Source: Evernia prunastri
Lineage: Eukaryota > Ascomycota > Lecanoromycetes > Lecanorales > Parmeliaceae
NCBI GenBank assembly: GCA_003184365.1
Contig: NKYR01000081.1
Coordinates: forward strand, 62,001-126,000
Direction: 5' to 3'
DNA length: 64,000 nucleotides
Part shown: in pieces, positions 37,177-47,423 of the stretch
Numbering within the stretch: the stretch's first letter is position 1
How the letters are laid out: each line of letters opens with the position of its first letter
Program-made: the position numbers and the translations under genes
Notes under the pieces: generated by a model
What the model saw: only the letters and a program-made list of their open reading frames with translations
Told to the model about the DNA's origin: nothing
Databases searched by the model: none

Positions 37177-37611
37177 CATTGACCATTGTGGGTAGTGCCT
37201 TCCTCTCTTTCAATCGCGTCTCCAAGAGGTCAAAGACCCTTCACTTTTTCCGAACTGAGGCGATGTCCCTGGACTCCAATCCCATCTTTTTACCACTTGC
37301 GATGTGCCATTAGGACCACACTTATTGCTTATGCATCCTCTTGCAGCATACATCTACATAATTTACTATTTTCATTGTCGGCTTTCTTGCACTGAACTGG
37401 TCTGCAGCAATTACCCCTGACCTTGCTTTCTTTTCCACGAGTTTCTGCAGATAGTTTGGCGCCGTCGGTAACATCACTGGATCGTTCGCCGTGCTTGGCT
37501 CTCTTGGAGCGGTATCCTTCAAAGGTATCATTCGATCTCCAGGTAGGTTTACACTCCTCCGAAACATTTCCGCAGGTACTGACTGCGTGCATAGATCCAT
37601 CTCCTCTTCCC

Positions 37612-38778
37612 ATGGCACCACCCCATAAACTCACACCTTTGAGGTTTATGGGGGGAGACTTCCTTTACAAAACTGGCGCCGAGGCCGCATGGACAAGGCT
37701 ACCGTCAACAAATGAAGACAGTGGTTCCAACATCCACAGCACCAAATTTACAAGCGGTGTGCTTTTGAGTCAGGTGAATTACGAGGAGGAGAGCATATGC
37801 TTTGTCATGCTCATCTTCAAGCCACCTGTTATCAGTACCGAAGAAGACCATACCACCACCGTCGAGGGCGAATGCGTTCAGATCTCCGATCCTGTCGTTA
37901 AAGCCTACGAACGATGCACAGACCCAGCGAAAGCAATCGAACACGCCAAGACCCTGCCACTGGCATCGCTCAATAAGACAATCACGGCTGTGAAGCTGAC
38001 GAATATGAGCAGGAGGGACAGAAAGGATAAACGGTTGAGCAGCGACAAGATTGCCGAGCGGATACGGGCACTCACGGACCGAAGCTATCGCGCCATGGGC
38101 ACTACACAGCTGAAGGGCGCTGGACACCGTCAGACAAAGAATCTTCGGACCCCTGAGCCTCCACCATCCAGAAACTCGACAGAGAACCCTGCCGACAAAC
38201 CTCGCGTCCCGTCCGGCGGCTCGACAAACGAATGGGCCGACAGGATTCGAATGGTCCTACGTCCACCATCCCCACCACCTTCACCACATTCCACACCTTC
38301 GCCACCTCCACCAGCTTCACCACCTTTACCAGCTTCGCCACTTTCACCACATCTACCACCATTACCATCTTCACCACTCTCACCACCTTTACCACCTTCA
38401 CCACCTTCACCACCTCCCCCACTGACCAGCTCGATCGAAGATCACACCAACCATGCCCGCACCCGCGTCCTTCCACCTTTCGCCCTACATCCATCATCTC
38501 AATTATGGCAACCATTGCCTAACGACGTCACCACAGCAGTCACCCATTCCCACCCAGCACCCACGAACCCGCAGCAGCGGCAGCAACAATTCGAGCTCCG
38601 CCGCATCGCTAGCGTCGAAGGCGCAACCCTGCTGCGCCAGCGCTTGCAGGACGAGCGGGAGGGCATGCTGAGGGCTGTGGAGAGGGCGTTCAATGACGAG
38701 TTCGATCGTTGGGTCGATGAGGTGATGGGGGCTTTTTGGACGAGTGCGGGGGCGTTGTTGAGGGGGGGGAGTGGCTGA
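37612..38778 (+). CDS. Proline-rich orphan protein
   Basis: A single open frame of 388 residues from ATG 37612; the frame is open further upstream without an ATG. I do not recognise it. Residues 1-200 look foldable (FMGGDFLYKTGAEAAW, IAERIRALTDRSYRAMG). Residues about 215-280 are a Pro/Ser/Leu repeat (PPSPPPSPHS, LPASPLSPHLPP) built on a CCACCTTCACCA-like nucleotide repeat. The C-terminal 60 residues are a predicted coiled or helical segment (RRIASVEGATLLRQRLQDE to FDRWVDEVMGAFWTSAG). A partial, diverged copy of this end follows the stop codon. No intron signal is needed. Confidence is moderate because the protein has no known relatives that I can name. Confidence 0.5.
   Translation: MAPPHKLTPLRFMGGDFLYKTGAEAAWTRLPSTNEDSGSNIHSTKFTSGVLLSQVNYEEESICFVMLIFKPPVISTEEDHTTTVEGECVQISDPVVKAYERCTDPAKAIEHAKTLPLASLNKTITAVKLTNMSRRDRKDKRLSSDKIAERIRALTDRSYRAMGTTQLKGAGHRQTKNLRTPEPPPSRNSTENPADKPRVPSGGSTNEWADRIRMVLRPPSPPPSPHSTPSPPPPASPPLPASPLSPHLPPLPSSPLSPPLPPSPPSPPPPLTSSIEDHTNHARTRVLPPFALHPSSQLWQPLPNDVTTAVTHSHPAPTNPQQRQQQFELRRIASVEGATLLRQRLQDEREGMLRAVERAFNDEFDRWVDEVMGAFWTSAGALLRGGSG
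38262..38432 (+). repeat. Coding minisatellite (Pro-rich tract)
   Basis: Imperfect repeats of a CCACCTTCACCA-like 9- or 12-mer inside the proline-rich gene. Frame is preserved because unit lengths are multiples of three; in frame +2 the same tract reads as Thr/Phe-rich. Confidence 0.8.
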
Positions 38779-38790
38779 CACGGGGCCGGT

Positions 38791-38881
38791 CGACGACGAA
38801 TTCGATCGGTGGGTCGAGAAGGTGGTGAGGGCTTTTTGGACGGATGCGGGATGGTCGTTGGGGGGGGGGGGGGGAGTGACT
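38791..38881 (+). pseudogene. Duplicated 3' end of the proline-rich gene
   Basis: This stretch repeats 38693-38776 with about a dozen changes: GACGAxTTCGATCGxTGGGTCGA, then GAGGGCTTTTTGGACG in both. It lies after the stop codon of the gene and has no start of its own, so it is a non-functional partial tandem copy. Confidence 0.7.
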
Positions 38882-39112
38882 AACGGGGGGAATGTGGTTG
38901 GTTGATTTGGTTGATGGGATGGGATGGAATAGTGAGAAGGGGAAGGGGAATTCTAGGTATGGGGTAATGAATCCAGGGATGTATATGGTTTCAGGGGACG
39001 CACATGGTCTCAAGGGACATACATGCATTGGTTGGATCGAATATGGACGAAGGGGAGTTGGATTGGATGGATGAATTGAAATCAAGCAAAGGCAAAGAGG
39101 GAGGGAGCGAGT

Positions 39113-39598
39113 GATGGGTGAGTTGGTCGTGGGATGCACGTCTTCACATACATTTGCTCGTACGATCGTTTGATTCCATCCGGCGTCGGTTTTTGGCAAC
39201 AAACAAGAAAGTGAGGAAGAGAGAGTGTGAGAGATGTTGGCTGTAGGATGCACGTCTTCATATATATACATACATTCGTTCGATCGTTCGATTCCATCCT
39301 GTGTTACTTATTGATGATAATCAAGAATGCGTGGAAGAGAGAGTGTGTTTTGTGAGATGTTGGCTGTAGGATGCATGTCTTCATATATATACATACATTC
39401 GTTCGTTCGTTTGATTCCATCGGGTGTTGGTTATCGGTCACAATCAAGAAAGCGAGGAAGAGAAAGAGCGTGTGTGAGAGATGCTGGTTGTAGGATGCAC
39501 GTCTTCATATACATTCGCTCGCTCGATCGATCCCATCCGGTGTTGCTTATTGGTGACAAACAAGAAAGCGTGGAAGAGGTTGAGTATGAGATAGTAGG
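39113..39598. repeat. Minisatellite, period about 110-125 bp, four copies
   Basis: Units begin near 39117, 39236, 39360 and 39483 with GTTGGCTGTAGGATGCACGT or a variant, continue with CTTCATATA...CATTCG(CT)TCG...GATTCCATC, then a GTGTTGGTTAT...CAATCAAGAA core, and end in GTGGAAGAGAGAG...GTGAGAGAT. A fifth, truncated copy starts at about 39594. Copies differ by substitutions and small indels. Confidence 0.85.
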
Positions 39599-39730
39599 CT
39601 GTAGGCACGTTCAGGATTCAGGTACGTACGTACGTATTTATGGACCGCTGGAAAAGTCGGGTGGTTTGGGATTTGGGATTTAGGTGGGTATTTAGGTGAT
39701 CAGATAGATGATCAGAGGTATTTGGGAGGT

Positions 39731-39822
39731 CAGGTAGGCAGGTAGGCAGGTAGGCAGGTGGGCAGGTAGGCAGGTGGGCAGGTAGGCAGGTGGGCAGGTA
39801 GGCAGGTGGGCAGGTAGGCAGG
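39731..39822. repeat. AGGCAGGT / GGGCAGGT tandem repeat
   Basis: Runs of GTAGGCAG alternating with GTGGGCAG, about eleven 8-nt units. Confidence 0.85.
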
Positions 39823-40053
39823 AGACAGGGTAGTTAGGATTTAGGTACGTACTCTCGGTACTCAGGATATACGTACTTGGGATTTACGTTATTCAGGTTC
39901 AGGTGTTTAGGGATGTCAGATAGGCAGGTAACTGAGGATTCAGGTATTAAAGTATTCGGGTACCTTGTTCAGGTATTCAGGTAAGATACCTTATTTAGAC
40001 GTTCAGGTAACACAGGTATGCTGGTATTCAGGCTCCAGATGCTCAGGATTCAG

Positions 40054-40108
40054 ATACATACTTACTCAGGATACATACTCAGGATACATACTCAGGATAC
40101 ATACTCGG
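40054..40108. repeat. 13-nt tandem repeat AGGATACATACTC
   Basis: Three near-identical copies, set inside a longer field of degenerate TCAGGTATTCAGGTA words (39840-40130). Confidence 0.8.
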
Positions 40109-40751
40109 GAAGTCAGGTGCTCAGGTATTCAGTTCCTCAATCACCATACGATTCGATACATCTGCAGTATTACAGTTCCCCCCTCCCCCTTCCCCAGGTT
40201 CTAATCACTTGCTATTTATTTATTCATTTGTTTATTGACTTAAAATTATTTATTTATTCTGTATCGTTAGGCCGGAGGAGCTTTATCCACAAAACACCAC
40301 ACCACACCGCTCCGCTCCGCTCCCTCCCATCTGTCCTGGGGAATATATACTGAAAAAACCCTTTGAAGGAACAAAAGGAAGAAAGGCCCATGCTTTGGCC
40401 TCCTGCCCTGACCCTGACCCTGAACCTGCCTTGATCTGACCGGAACGCCTTGACCGGAACGCCTTGCTTTGGGTTGGTATGGAGTATCGTGGAATCAAAC
40501 CGAATCAATTAAACCAATTGAACCAAATCCATCAAATCGGAGCAGATCGAAACAGGTCGACTCAAGTCAGATCGAATCAAACCAATCAGATCGAATCAGA
40601 TCGGAGTAAATCCAATCGAATCAACCCACGTTATATGTCCAGTATGTAGAGCCGGATGAGGATGCGAAAAGACAGAATATCCCACCCAGATGGCCATGCC
40701 ACTGCGCACTGAGCCCAATACCTAAATACCTCAATACCTCGCTTGAAATTC

Positions 40752-41954
40752 TCACGGATCGTAATTCTTATACGCGCAGCTGCAGAAATCCGCCGCCGGC
40801 ATCACATCGTAGCCCGACGTGATCCGACTCCCGGGCTGCCCGTTGACCATAGCGTAGCAGGCCGGGACGTCCACGCCGCCTCCGACGGACTGCGTAGCGT
40901 CCACAGCGTAATTCCACTCGGCGAACGCACCGCCTGCCGGGGCGCCCGCCGCACCGTCTGTGGCCATGGCCGTGGCCGCGGAGGATGTGGTGCTGGCGCT
41001 GGAAGAAGAGTTGCTCGGGTAGGATTTGGGTTTGCTGGTGTAGAGGTCCGCGGTGAATCGGGTATCATTGTAATCGCATCGCACATTGAAGGTGGGGAAG
41101 ACGGATTTTCGGACGATGGTGGTGAAGGTGTAGCGTTCGTTTTCCGTGCCGGCGTCGACGAGGGTGAGGAGTGCGTTTGAGAAGTCGATGGAGAAGGGGT
41201 TGTCGGTTGAGGAGATGGTGAGGTTAGATGTAGGGTCGGAGTTGGAAGTAGAATTGGATCCCGAGATGATCCAATTAAAGGTCGCTTGGGAGTTGGTTGG
41301 GGAAGTGGCGTATGTGACTGAGGGTTCGCATTTCCAGCTTAGCGGGTTGGAGGTGCAGTTGGTGGTGGTGGTGTCGAGGAAGGTGGTGAATGTGTAGGAG
41401 CCAATGGGGAAGGGACCGGTGATGGGTGAGGAGCTTGGAGAAGGTGTCGCAGGGGCAGCGGCGCTGTTGGAATGAGGACCGTTAGCCGATTTGGGGGTCT
41501 AATAGCTTTTGCTTCTTCTTTTTTGTTTCATGACTTACGTGCTGTTGTTGTGGTTCTTGTGCAGACCGACGGCCAGACCGACGACCAGAGCGACCAGGCA
41601 GGCTATCGCGATGATTGCTACGAGGCAGATGCGCCGCCATCCCCCTCTCCGCGCGACATACGCATTGTTCCTCAAGTCATCCAACTTCTCTCCCTTGGGA
41701 CCGGTGACATCCCATAGTGTATATGTCGGGGGTGATCGTCCGTTGTAACTCGGAGGCTCTCCCAAAAACCTGCGGTGGAAAGGTCGATTGTGTGTTTTTG
41801 GGGGTGAGCTTGGAGGCAATGGCACATAATTGGCATCCTCTTCGATGATTGAGAGTCTGAGGGAGCTGGAGCGGGAGGCATTCCTGCTGCCTCGTCGTAC
41901 ACCAGCGTTGGTGGAATGACGTGGGAGGGTACGGTCATGATTGTCTGGAGGCAT
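40752..41954 (-). CDS. Single-pass membrane protein with Ser/Thr-rich ectodomain
   Basis: Minus-strand exons 41954-41539 and 41463-40752 encode about 375 residues; the intron is 75 nt. The N-terminal 115 residues are cytosolic-looking and basic (GVRRGSRNASRSSSLRLS), with PPTYTLWDVTGPKGEKLDDLRNN just before the membrane. The transmembrane helix is ICLVAIIAIACLVALVVGLA. Outside is a Ser/Thr/Pro stalk and a domain with several Cys (NCTSNPLSWKCEP, FNVRCDYNDTRF, DVPACYAMVNGQ, FCSCAYKNYDP) and many N-glycosylation sites. This layout is common in uncharacterised Pezizomycotina surface proteins. Start ATG 41954 is chosen because upstream codons in frame look like leader sequence. Confidence 0.72.
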
Positions 41955-43779
41955 GGTGACGTCGTCTCGCAGATGACATTGGAAGGTGGGGGGGATGTGG
42001 GGATGATCGGAGGGTATATTAGATTTGAGGCGGATATGATCATGTAAAAGAGAGTATGTATGTAGCAAGGAGGAAGATGCGACGACGAGAGAAGGGTGGA
42101 AGGTGGGTGGGAAGAAGAATTGATGGATTATTGGCAAATGCGTTATCATTTAACTCACTACCACCTTACGAGTATTATTGCCAGTGTCATGACTTTAAAA
42201 AAGGAATAGGGAATCTAGTTCAGCTTAAGTCTTGTGTCGTGGCTTACTGAACGAACATACTCTCTCTACCTTTAAGGTACTTAATTTAGTTACATAATCC
42301 AAGCAATTTCTTGAATTTCTATCCAATGTGATTCGATACCATCTAATATCCACCATGACGGGCACCAGAAGCAAAGCAATTAGAAGCAATTAGAAGCAAT
42401 TAGAAGCAATTAGAAGCAATTAGGGTGAATTATGAGAATTGATTTTGGTTGGCTCCTTGCCGCTCTTTCCACCATTCCACCCCAACTAATGGGACTAGTT
42501 GGACTAAACCAGCTTAAGATGAGATCTAAAATACCATGATAATAAAAATACCAAGATACTAAAACAATAGAATAGGTACCGACTCGACCGGTGCAGGGGG
42601 CCAACAGATCTCTTACCACTGCACACTGCACACTGCACACTGCAATCCTCTCTATCCTCTTTACCATCTATCCTCTTTGAAAATGGAAACTTTCAAAGTC
42701 CCTCATGTATTTCATCATTAATATTCTTAAAGAGAGAAAATAGAAAAGAAATGTGGGACTGACTAATGAAATATTAAACAAACGAGTATAACGAACATCC
42801 ATCATCAAGAGACGCCGAACACGAGGGATCATGCACTCATTCGTTCATACATGCATACTGATTTCATGCAGCCTTTCACCTCGTCCCGACTTTCCTTCCA
42901 CCTTTTACTTCCTCCCACTTTCCCTCCACTTTCTTTCCCCGATACAATCAGGACGCCCTTGTCAACTCAACGCCCACGCCTACGCCCACGCCGAACATGT
43001 GCGTGGGAATATCTATCCGCACCACATATGGCTAACTAACCATCAGCCTTCATGCAAGCCTTCCTTTCTCCACTTCTGGGCACTGGAGAAAACCCCCAAC
43101 CTTTCTCCCCCTTCTTGGTCCCCTTCCCGAACCATAGTTCAGGTATCAACCTCCCAAATCATCCAGCGGTATCACTATCCGAATATATACGAATCTTCTA
43201 ACATGCTCCCTTTTTCCAACTCAAATGATCAAATCTGACCCAAACCCCCACATGAGACACCTCCGCCGCTACTCATACACTCGTCATGGACTCATCACCT
43301 ACCCTAATCCCAACTCTTACTCCAACGCAAAGTTCCTGCCCTTTCAGCAGCTTGACGATTTCCCCAGTTATCTTTCCTGCTACTGAATCAATCCTTCCCA
43401 CTATCAATCATCTCCTGCGCATTGCGTGCCTATCCGCATTCACATTCCAGCCATGCTTCTTCCTCTCAGCCGCCGCAAACGGATCTTCTATTATTCCATC
43501 TCTTTGTCTGATGTCTCCGTCCATGCCTGTCTACGCGCCACACAATGTTGATCATTGTACTTTCTATCTTTTATTTGTCTACTATTCTCGAGTGTGCCGG
43601 TAAGGCCATGTGAAGAGGAAGTGGTATCCCTCTGAGAACTGTAAATGAGCGAAATCTTGACCATGCTCTCAGCAATGTCCAAGTTGCCGTACATGTCTTA
43701 CACTACCATCAGTTTTCTGAAAACATAGAACAACATATCAACAACAGCCAATTGGTGGATACGGAAGGGTCCTCTCAGG
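41955..43779. other. Intergenic region
   Basis: No gene supported. Holds a decamer repeat (42381-42420), a CTGCACA repeat near 42617-42644 and pyrimidine-rich sequence at 42870-43400. Small frames there show no domain. Confidence 0.45.
42381..42420. repeat. Decamer TAGAAGCAAT x4
   Basis: Four exact copies, preceded by a partial copy. Confidence 0.9.
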
Positions 43780-45459
43780 ATGGGCAACGGCCTCTCACCT
43801 GAAAAACACGGCAATCATGGCATCGGTCCGCAGCGCAAGAAAAGGCCGGATAACAGATTTCAACCGTACGGTCCCGGCCACGTGCCCGCAGAACGACCTC
43901 TAGGGGTCTTAGATCAGTGGCCGGAAACACCACAGTTGCCCAGGCAAAGCGAATCGAACAGCGAAACACCGTCAGATCCTGATGATGTTGACGAGAGCCA
44001 TGGTTCTGATCCGGTCGAGACTTACGACGTCACGTCGAATTACAACGCTGCGGCTACAGCGAAGACCAGTGACTATACGAAGTGGGATGTCGCTCCCGCC
44101 GAATTCATCAGATCATCTTCCGGTCTCGGTAATGGTTAGGTGGGAAAGAGACCTCTCGGTGCAGGGGGCTTCGGTATGGCAGGTCTATGGGAGAAGCTTG
44201 ACGATGATGGAACCGTCATTGAGGTAAAGAACACCTTCTTTGCGCCACTGACGAAATGTCTGACAGCCTAGAAGCAAATGGTAATTCAACAAACGGGCGT
44301 CCGTAAAGGGATCTGGAGGCCCGAAGTTCCAATGGAGGTTAAGATGATGAGAAAGATGGAAGAGACCAGGTGTCCATCTGTGGTGCGATATATAGCTTAT
44401 AGGAGATTTCTCCATGATCAAGTCCATCGTATCTACATGGAGTTTTGCCCCCATGGCGACCTCAAAAGACTGTACAGAAGGTATAGGAAGTTTAGGTTCG
44501 TGTGCCGGCTTGTTAGGAACGGCTTCGAGGTACTAAACCTGAGCAGATTATACATGCCCGAACCTTTCCTTTGGGACGTCTTTCGCCATCTTGTGGAAAC
44601 AGCTGTGGCAATGCGGTACGGACCAACAGATGGAGGCTGGGCGGGTCACGAGATTGTGCATCGGGACATAAAGCCTGGAAATAGTCCGACTCCTGACTTC
44701 TTTCCCACTATTGTTAATGCTAATTGTGACCCAGTCTTCTTGGACAAGGAGGACATGAAAGATGGCATTCCTTTCTATCCATTAAGCAAGCTGGGTGACT
44801 GGGGCCTTGCGCGGGAGACTCATGCCGATGATCCTGATAATCCAACCCGCCTTCGCCAAGCAGGAACTCCAGGGTACAAAGCACCGGTAAGTGCAATCTT
44901 CGCTTCCGCACGCACCGCAAACGTTGAACGATACCAGGAACAAAAAGAACCCCCTCTACTTGTTCCGGAGTCACATCCAGCCCCTATTCTGGTACACACC
45001 AACGTCTGGGCAATTGGAGCCACCATGTTTGAATTGATGACTTTGCACAGAGTCCACCGTTTCTTGCTAAAAACACAAGGCAATATCATCGACGAGGAAG
45101 GCATCCAACCCATCGAGACCAACCGGAAGCCTCCATACAGCTCGCACCTTTCCCAGCTCATCCAGGATTGCCTCAAACCCACCCCGGTGGACCGGCCGGA
45201 TGTCATGGAGTTACGCATCAAGATCAGCACCCATCGCGACGCCATCATCAAACTGGTCCGGGAGCGTGAGGGAGCGGAAAGAGCAGAGCCGATGGACGAC
45301 GAGAGATTGTACTACGTGGGCAATGAGATCAAGTGGGCGGAGCCGGGAGCTTGGCGGCCGCACGAACGCGATCGGGGTTCGAAGGAGAGTGAGGATGGGT
45401 TCGCAGACCCGGATCTTTCGCCTATACGGTATCCTGTCTTCGAGGACTCGGAGGAGTGA
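43780..45459 (+). pseudogene. Protein kinase-like gene with in-frame stop (probable pseudogene)
   Basis: Proposed exons 43780-44223, 44272-44495, 44547-44886 and 44938-45459. From ATG 43780 the frame runs to TAG 44137-44139, then continues in the same frame directly into a kinase glycine loop (LGAGGFGMAGLW). No intron of normal size removes the stop. The catalytic-loop HRDIKPGN, the metal-binding Asp (as DWG) and the spliced TPGYKAPEQ are intact, but the VAIK-type lysine is Gln (codon 44287, MVIQQTG). Introns 44496-44546 and 44887-44937 are each 51 nt, so the frame also reads through them. The family is a fungal-expanded group of GGFG..LW kinases. It could be a nonsense allele, a pseudokinase starting downstream, or a sequencing error at one base. 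Confidence 0.65.
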
Positions 45460-45977
45460 TGCGCCGTGGTGTTTTTTTTTTCGAAGATGGGTGATTCAGA
45501 GGGTACCGACACGTGGATGGAGACGTGGGGCATGTTGAGAATAGCCGCAAATCGTAACGCGAATGGAGAAGAGTATGTTGAATAGCAGAAGTAGACGATT
45601 GGACAGATGATAGGAGTGGGATGTAGAAAACGGACATTTAAATTGGCTGGGTTAGGTCTGGGAAATCAGGATACCTTTCCGGGATCATTTACATTCTTCT
45701 CGGGCAAGCCTAGATAAGTACAGGGACTCTTTCTTATGGATCAAGAAAATCACGATGTATATCTTGCGAAAAAACACGATTTGTTTATATAAAGATAGAG
45801 TAGAGGTAAAGTATTAGGCCTCCGTATCGGATGGGACTGCAATTATTATGGATATTCCGCTATCCCTCCTTCTCTTTCCCCAACCCCATCCCATAACAAT
45901 GATGTGAACAACGACACCAATCACACTGCCTTCAAGGCATTGTGAACCCCCCTCCCCTCTCACCAAAATCCCTCGAA
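45460..45977. other. Intergenic region upstream of NPR2
   Basis: 3' flank of the kinase-like gene and promoter of NPR2. No coding signal. Confidence 0.4.
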
Positions 45978-47423
45978 ATGCTCAAAGCAATCTTCTTCGC
46001 CACCTTCGACGTGACCGAAGGTCCCAAAGTCCTCCACCAAGTCCCCGCCTCCTCCATCACCGCCTCCCCCTCCTCCTCCCCCGCCGTCACCCCCCTCCTC
46101 CACTTCCCCCCGATCTCCTCCCTCCTCGTGCCCCACCCGTCCCTCTGCAACCGCGGCCTCCTGACCACGCTGACCCCTTCCCGCCACCGCGTCCTCTCCT
46201 ACCCGCAGCACATCGCCTCCCCGGCCTACCCGCGCAACGCCTACACCTTCAACTTCTGCCTCGTGCTGGCCGAGGACGCCGAGTTCAGCGCCTACGTGCC
46301 CGTCGTCCGCAAGCTCAACGCCCTCTTCCGCGCGCTCGAGGAGCAGAGCCAGTTCCTCTCCCGCGACGGCAGCGGCGGCAGCAGCAAGATCTACGCCCTG
46401 TGCGAGATCCTCCTCGAGGACCTGAACAACTACTCCGAAGCCATGATCCCCATCGACGCCTCCAACACGCTCAACATCAAGCTCTTCCCCACCTACCCGC
46501 CGCCCCCGCCCCTGCACCCCCACCACGTGCCCCTCGCCACCGTCCGCCTCCGCGACCTCGTCGACGACAACTGGGACCTCACCATGCTGCGCCTGCTGCC
46601 CTGGATCGACGGCGTCCACAGCGTCCGGCAGGTCGCGCTGCGGGCCGACGCGGACCCGAAGCTCGTCCGCAAGGCCATCCGCCACCTCCTCTACTACGGC
46701 TGCGTGCTCCTGCTCGACGTCTTCAGCTTCGGCGCCGTCTACGCCCCGACGGCCGAGGTGGCCGCCTTCGTCGAGAGCGCGGAGATGCAGGCCGAGTGCG
46801 CGAGGTACGTCACCCCGACGACGACGACGACGGAAGCGGACGGGTCCGGCGCGGGGAACCCGCTCGGCGAGGAGGAAGGGCAGGAGCAGCGGCAGCAGCA
46901 GGAACACGAAGGGGGAAAGAGGGCGCTGCTGAGCGGCACGCAGCTGGCGGAGCTGTACCTTTCGTTGAGGCAGGGCCTCAGCGTCAAAAGCTGGTGCGCG
47001 GAGCACGCCGACGCGGTAAGCCGCATCGACGTGCGGCGCTTCATCACCTTCGGCGTCATCAAGGGCTTCCTGTACCGCGTGCACAAGTACGCCTTCTTCC
47101 GGGCGGCGGCGGCCGGGGGGACCCACCACAGGGCCGGCGGTTCGGGCGCCGCCTCGAAGGGGCTGACCAGGGCGAATCTGGACCGCGAGAGGAAGGCTGG
47201 GGGGAAGGGGGTGGTGGGTGGAGGGAGGGAGAGGGGGAGAGAGGGGGAAGGGGAGGGTGAGAGGGAGGATGCGGAGGCGGAGTTGGAGTTGGAACTGGAA
47301 CTGGCGAGGTATCTCGACGGGACGCACTGCTTCGATGAGATCTGTACGGACCTCATGGTTAGCGAGAGGGAGCTGACGGCTAGGTTGAAGGCGTGCGGGG
47401 ACGTGCAGATTATTTGTCGGTGA
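45978..47423 (+). CDS. NPR2: Nitrogen permease regulator 2 (SEACIT/GATOR1 subunit)
   Basis: One uninterrupted exon of 481 residues from ATG 45978. The N-terminus MLKAIFFATFDVTEGPKVLHQVP is the longin-like start typical of Npr2; YTFNFCLVLAEDAEFSAY, ALCEILLEDLNNYSEAMIPI, WDLTMLRLLPWIDGVHSVRQ and HLLYYGCVLLLDVF follow in family order, with the winged-helix end RYLDGTHCFDEICTDLMVSE. Npr2 with Npr3 and Iml1 inhibits TORC1 when amino acids are scarce. Two low-complexity insertions (Thr/Gln/Glu-rich near 285-320; Gly/Arg/Glu-rich near 400-435) are unusual. The gene is markedly GC-rich with C/G in third positions, which leaves a long antisense open frame. Confidence 0.92.
   Translation: MLKAIFFATFDVTEGPKVLHQVPASSITASPSSSPAVTPLLHFPPISSLLVPHPSLCNRGLLTTLTPSRHRVLSYPQHIASPAYPRNAYTFNFCLVLAEDAEFSAYVPVVRKLNALFRALEEQSQFLSRDGSGGSSKIYALCEILLEDLNNYSEAMIPIDASNTLNIKLFPTYPPPPPLHPHHVPLATVRLRDLVDDNWDLTMLRLLPWIDGVHSVRQVALRADADPKLVRKAIRHLLYYGCVLLLDVFSFGAVYAPTAEVAAFVESAEMQAECARYVTPTTTTTEADGSGAGNPLGEEEGQEQRQQQEHEGGKRALLSGTQLAELYLSLRQGLSVKSWCAEHADAVSRIDVRRFITFGVIKGFLYRVHKYAFFRAAAAGGTHHRAGGSGAASKGLTRANLDRERKAGGKGVVGGGRERGREGEGEGEREDAEAELELELELARYLDGTHCFDEICTDLMVSERELTARLKACGDVQIICR

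Larger units (their letters stand above)
33327..37611. other. Large gene-free region (4.3 kb)
   Basis: No gene is supported. The region holds G-homopolymer runs (about 33400-33455), a TC microsatellite (34185-34211), an 11-nt near-repeat around TCCTACCGGAC (35232-35270), many TACC/CTACC words, and a CCGTTT hexamer run (37145-37176). One plus-strand frame from ATG 34728 to 35738 (337 codons) has no domain, and its low-complexity content argues against a gene. Confidence 0.5.
38882..40751. other. Repeat-rich intergenic block
   Basis: No gene is supported. Contains the roughly 120-bp minisatellite, the AGGCAGGT repeats, the GATACATACTCAG repeats and a degenerate ATCGAATCA run (about 40490-40625), each listed or described separately. 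Confidence 0.6.

Noticed and set aside
39113..39600. CRISPR-like array
   Set aside because: Units of roughly 110-125 bp are continuous diverged tandem copies, not short identical repeats with unique spacers, and the genome is fungal.
45960..47327. 455-codon minus-strand open frame opposite NPR2
   Set aside because: It exists because NPR2 uses C/G in third positions; it is low complexity (Val/Glu/Gly/Arg) and the plus strand is a clear Npr2 protein.
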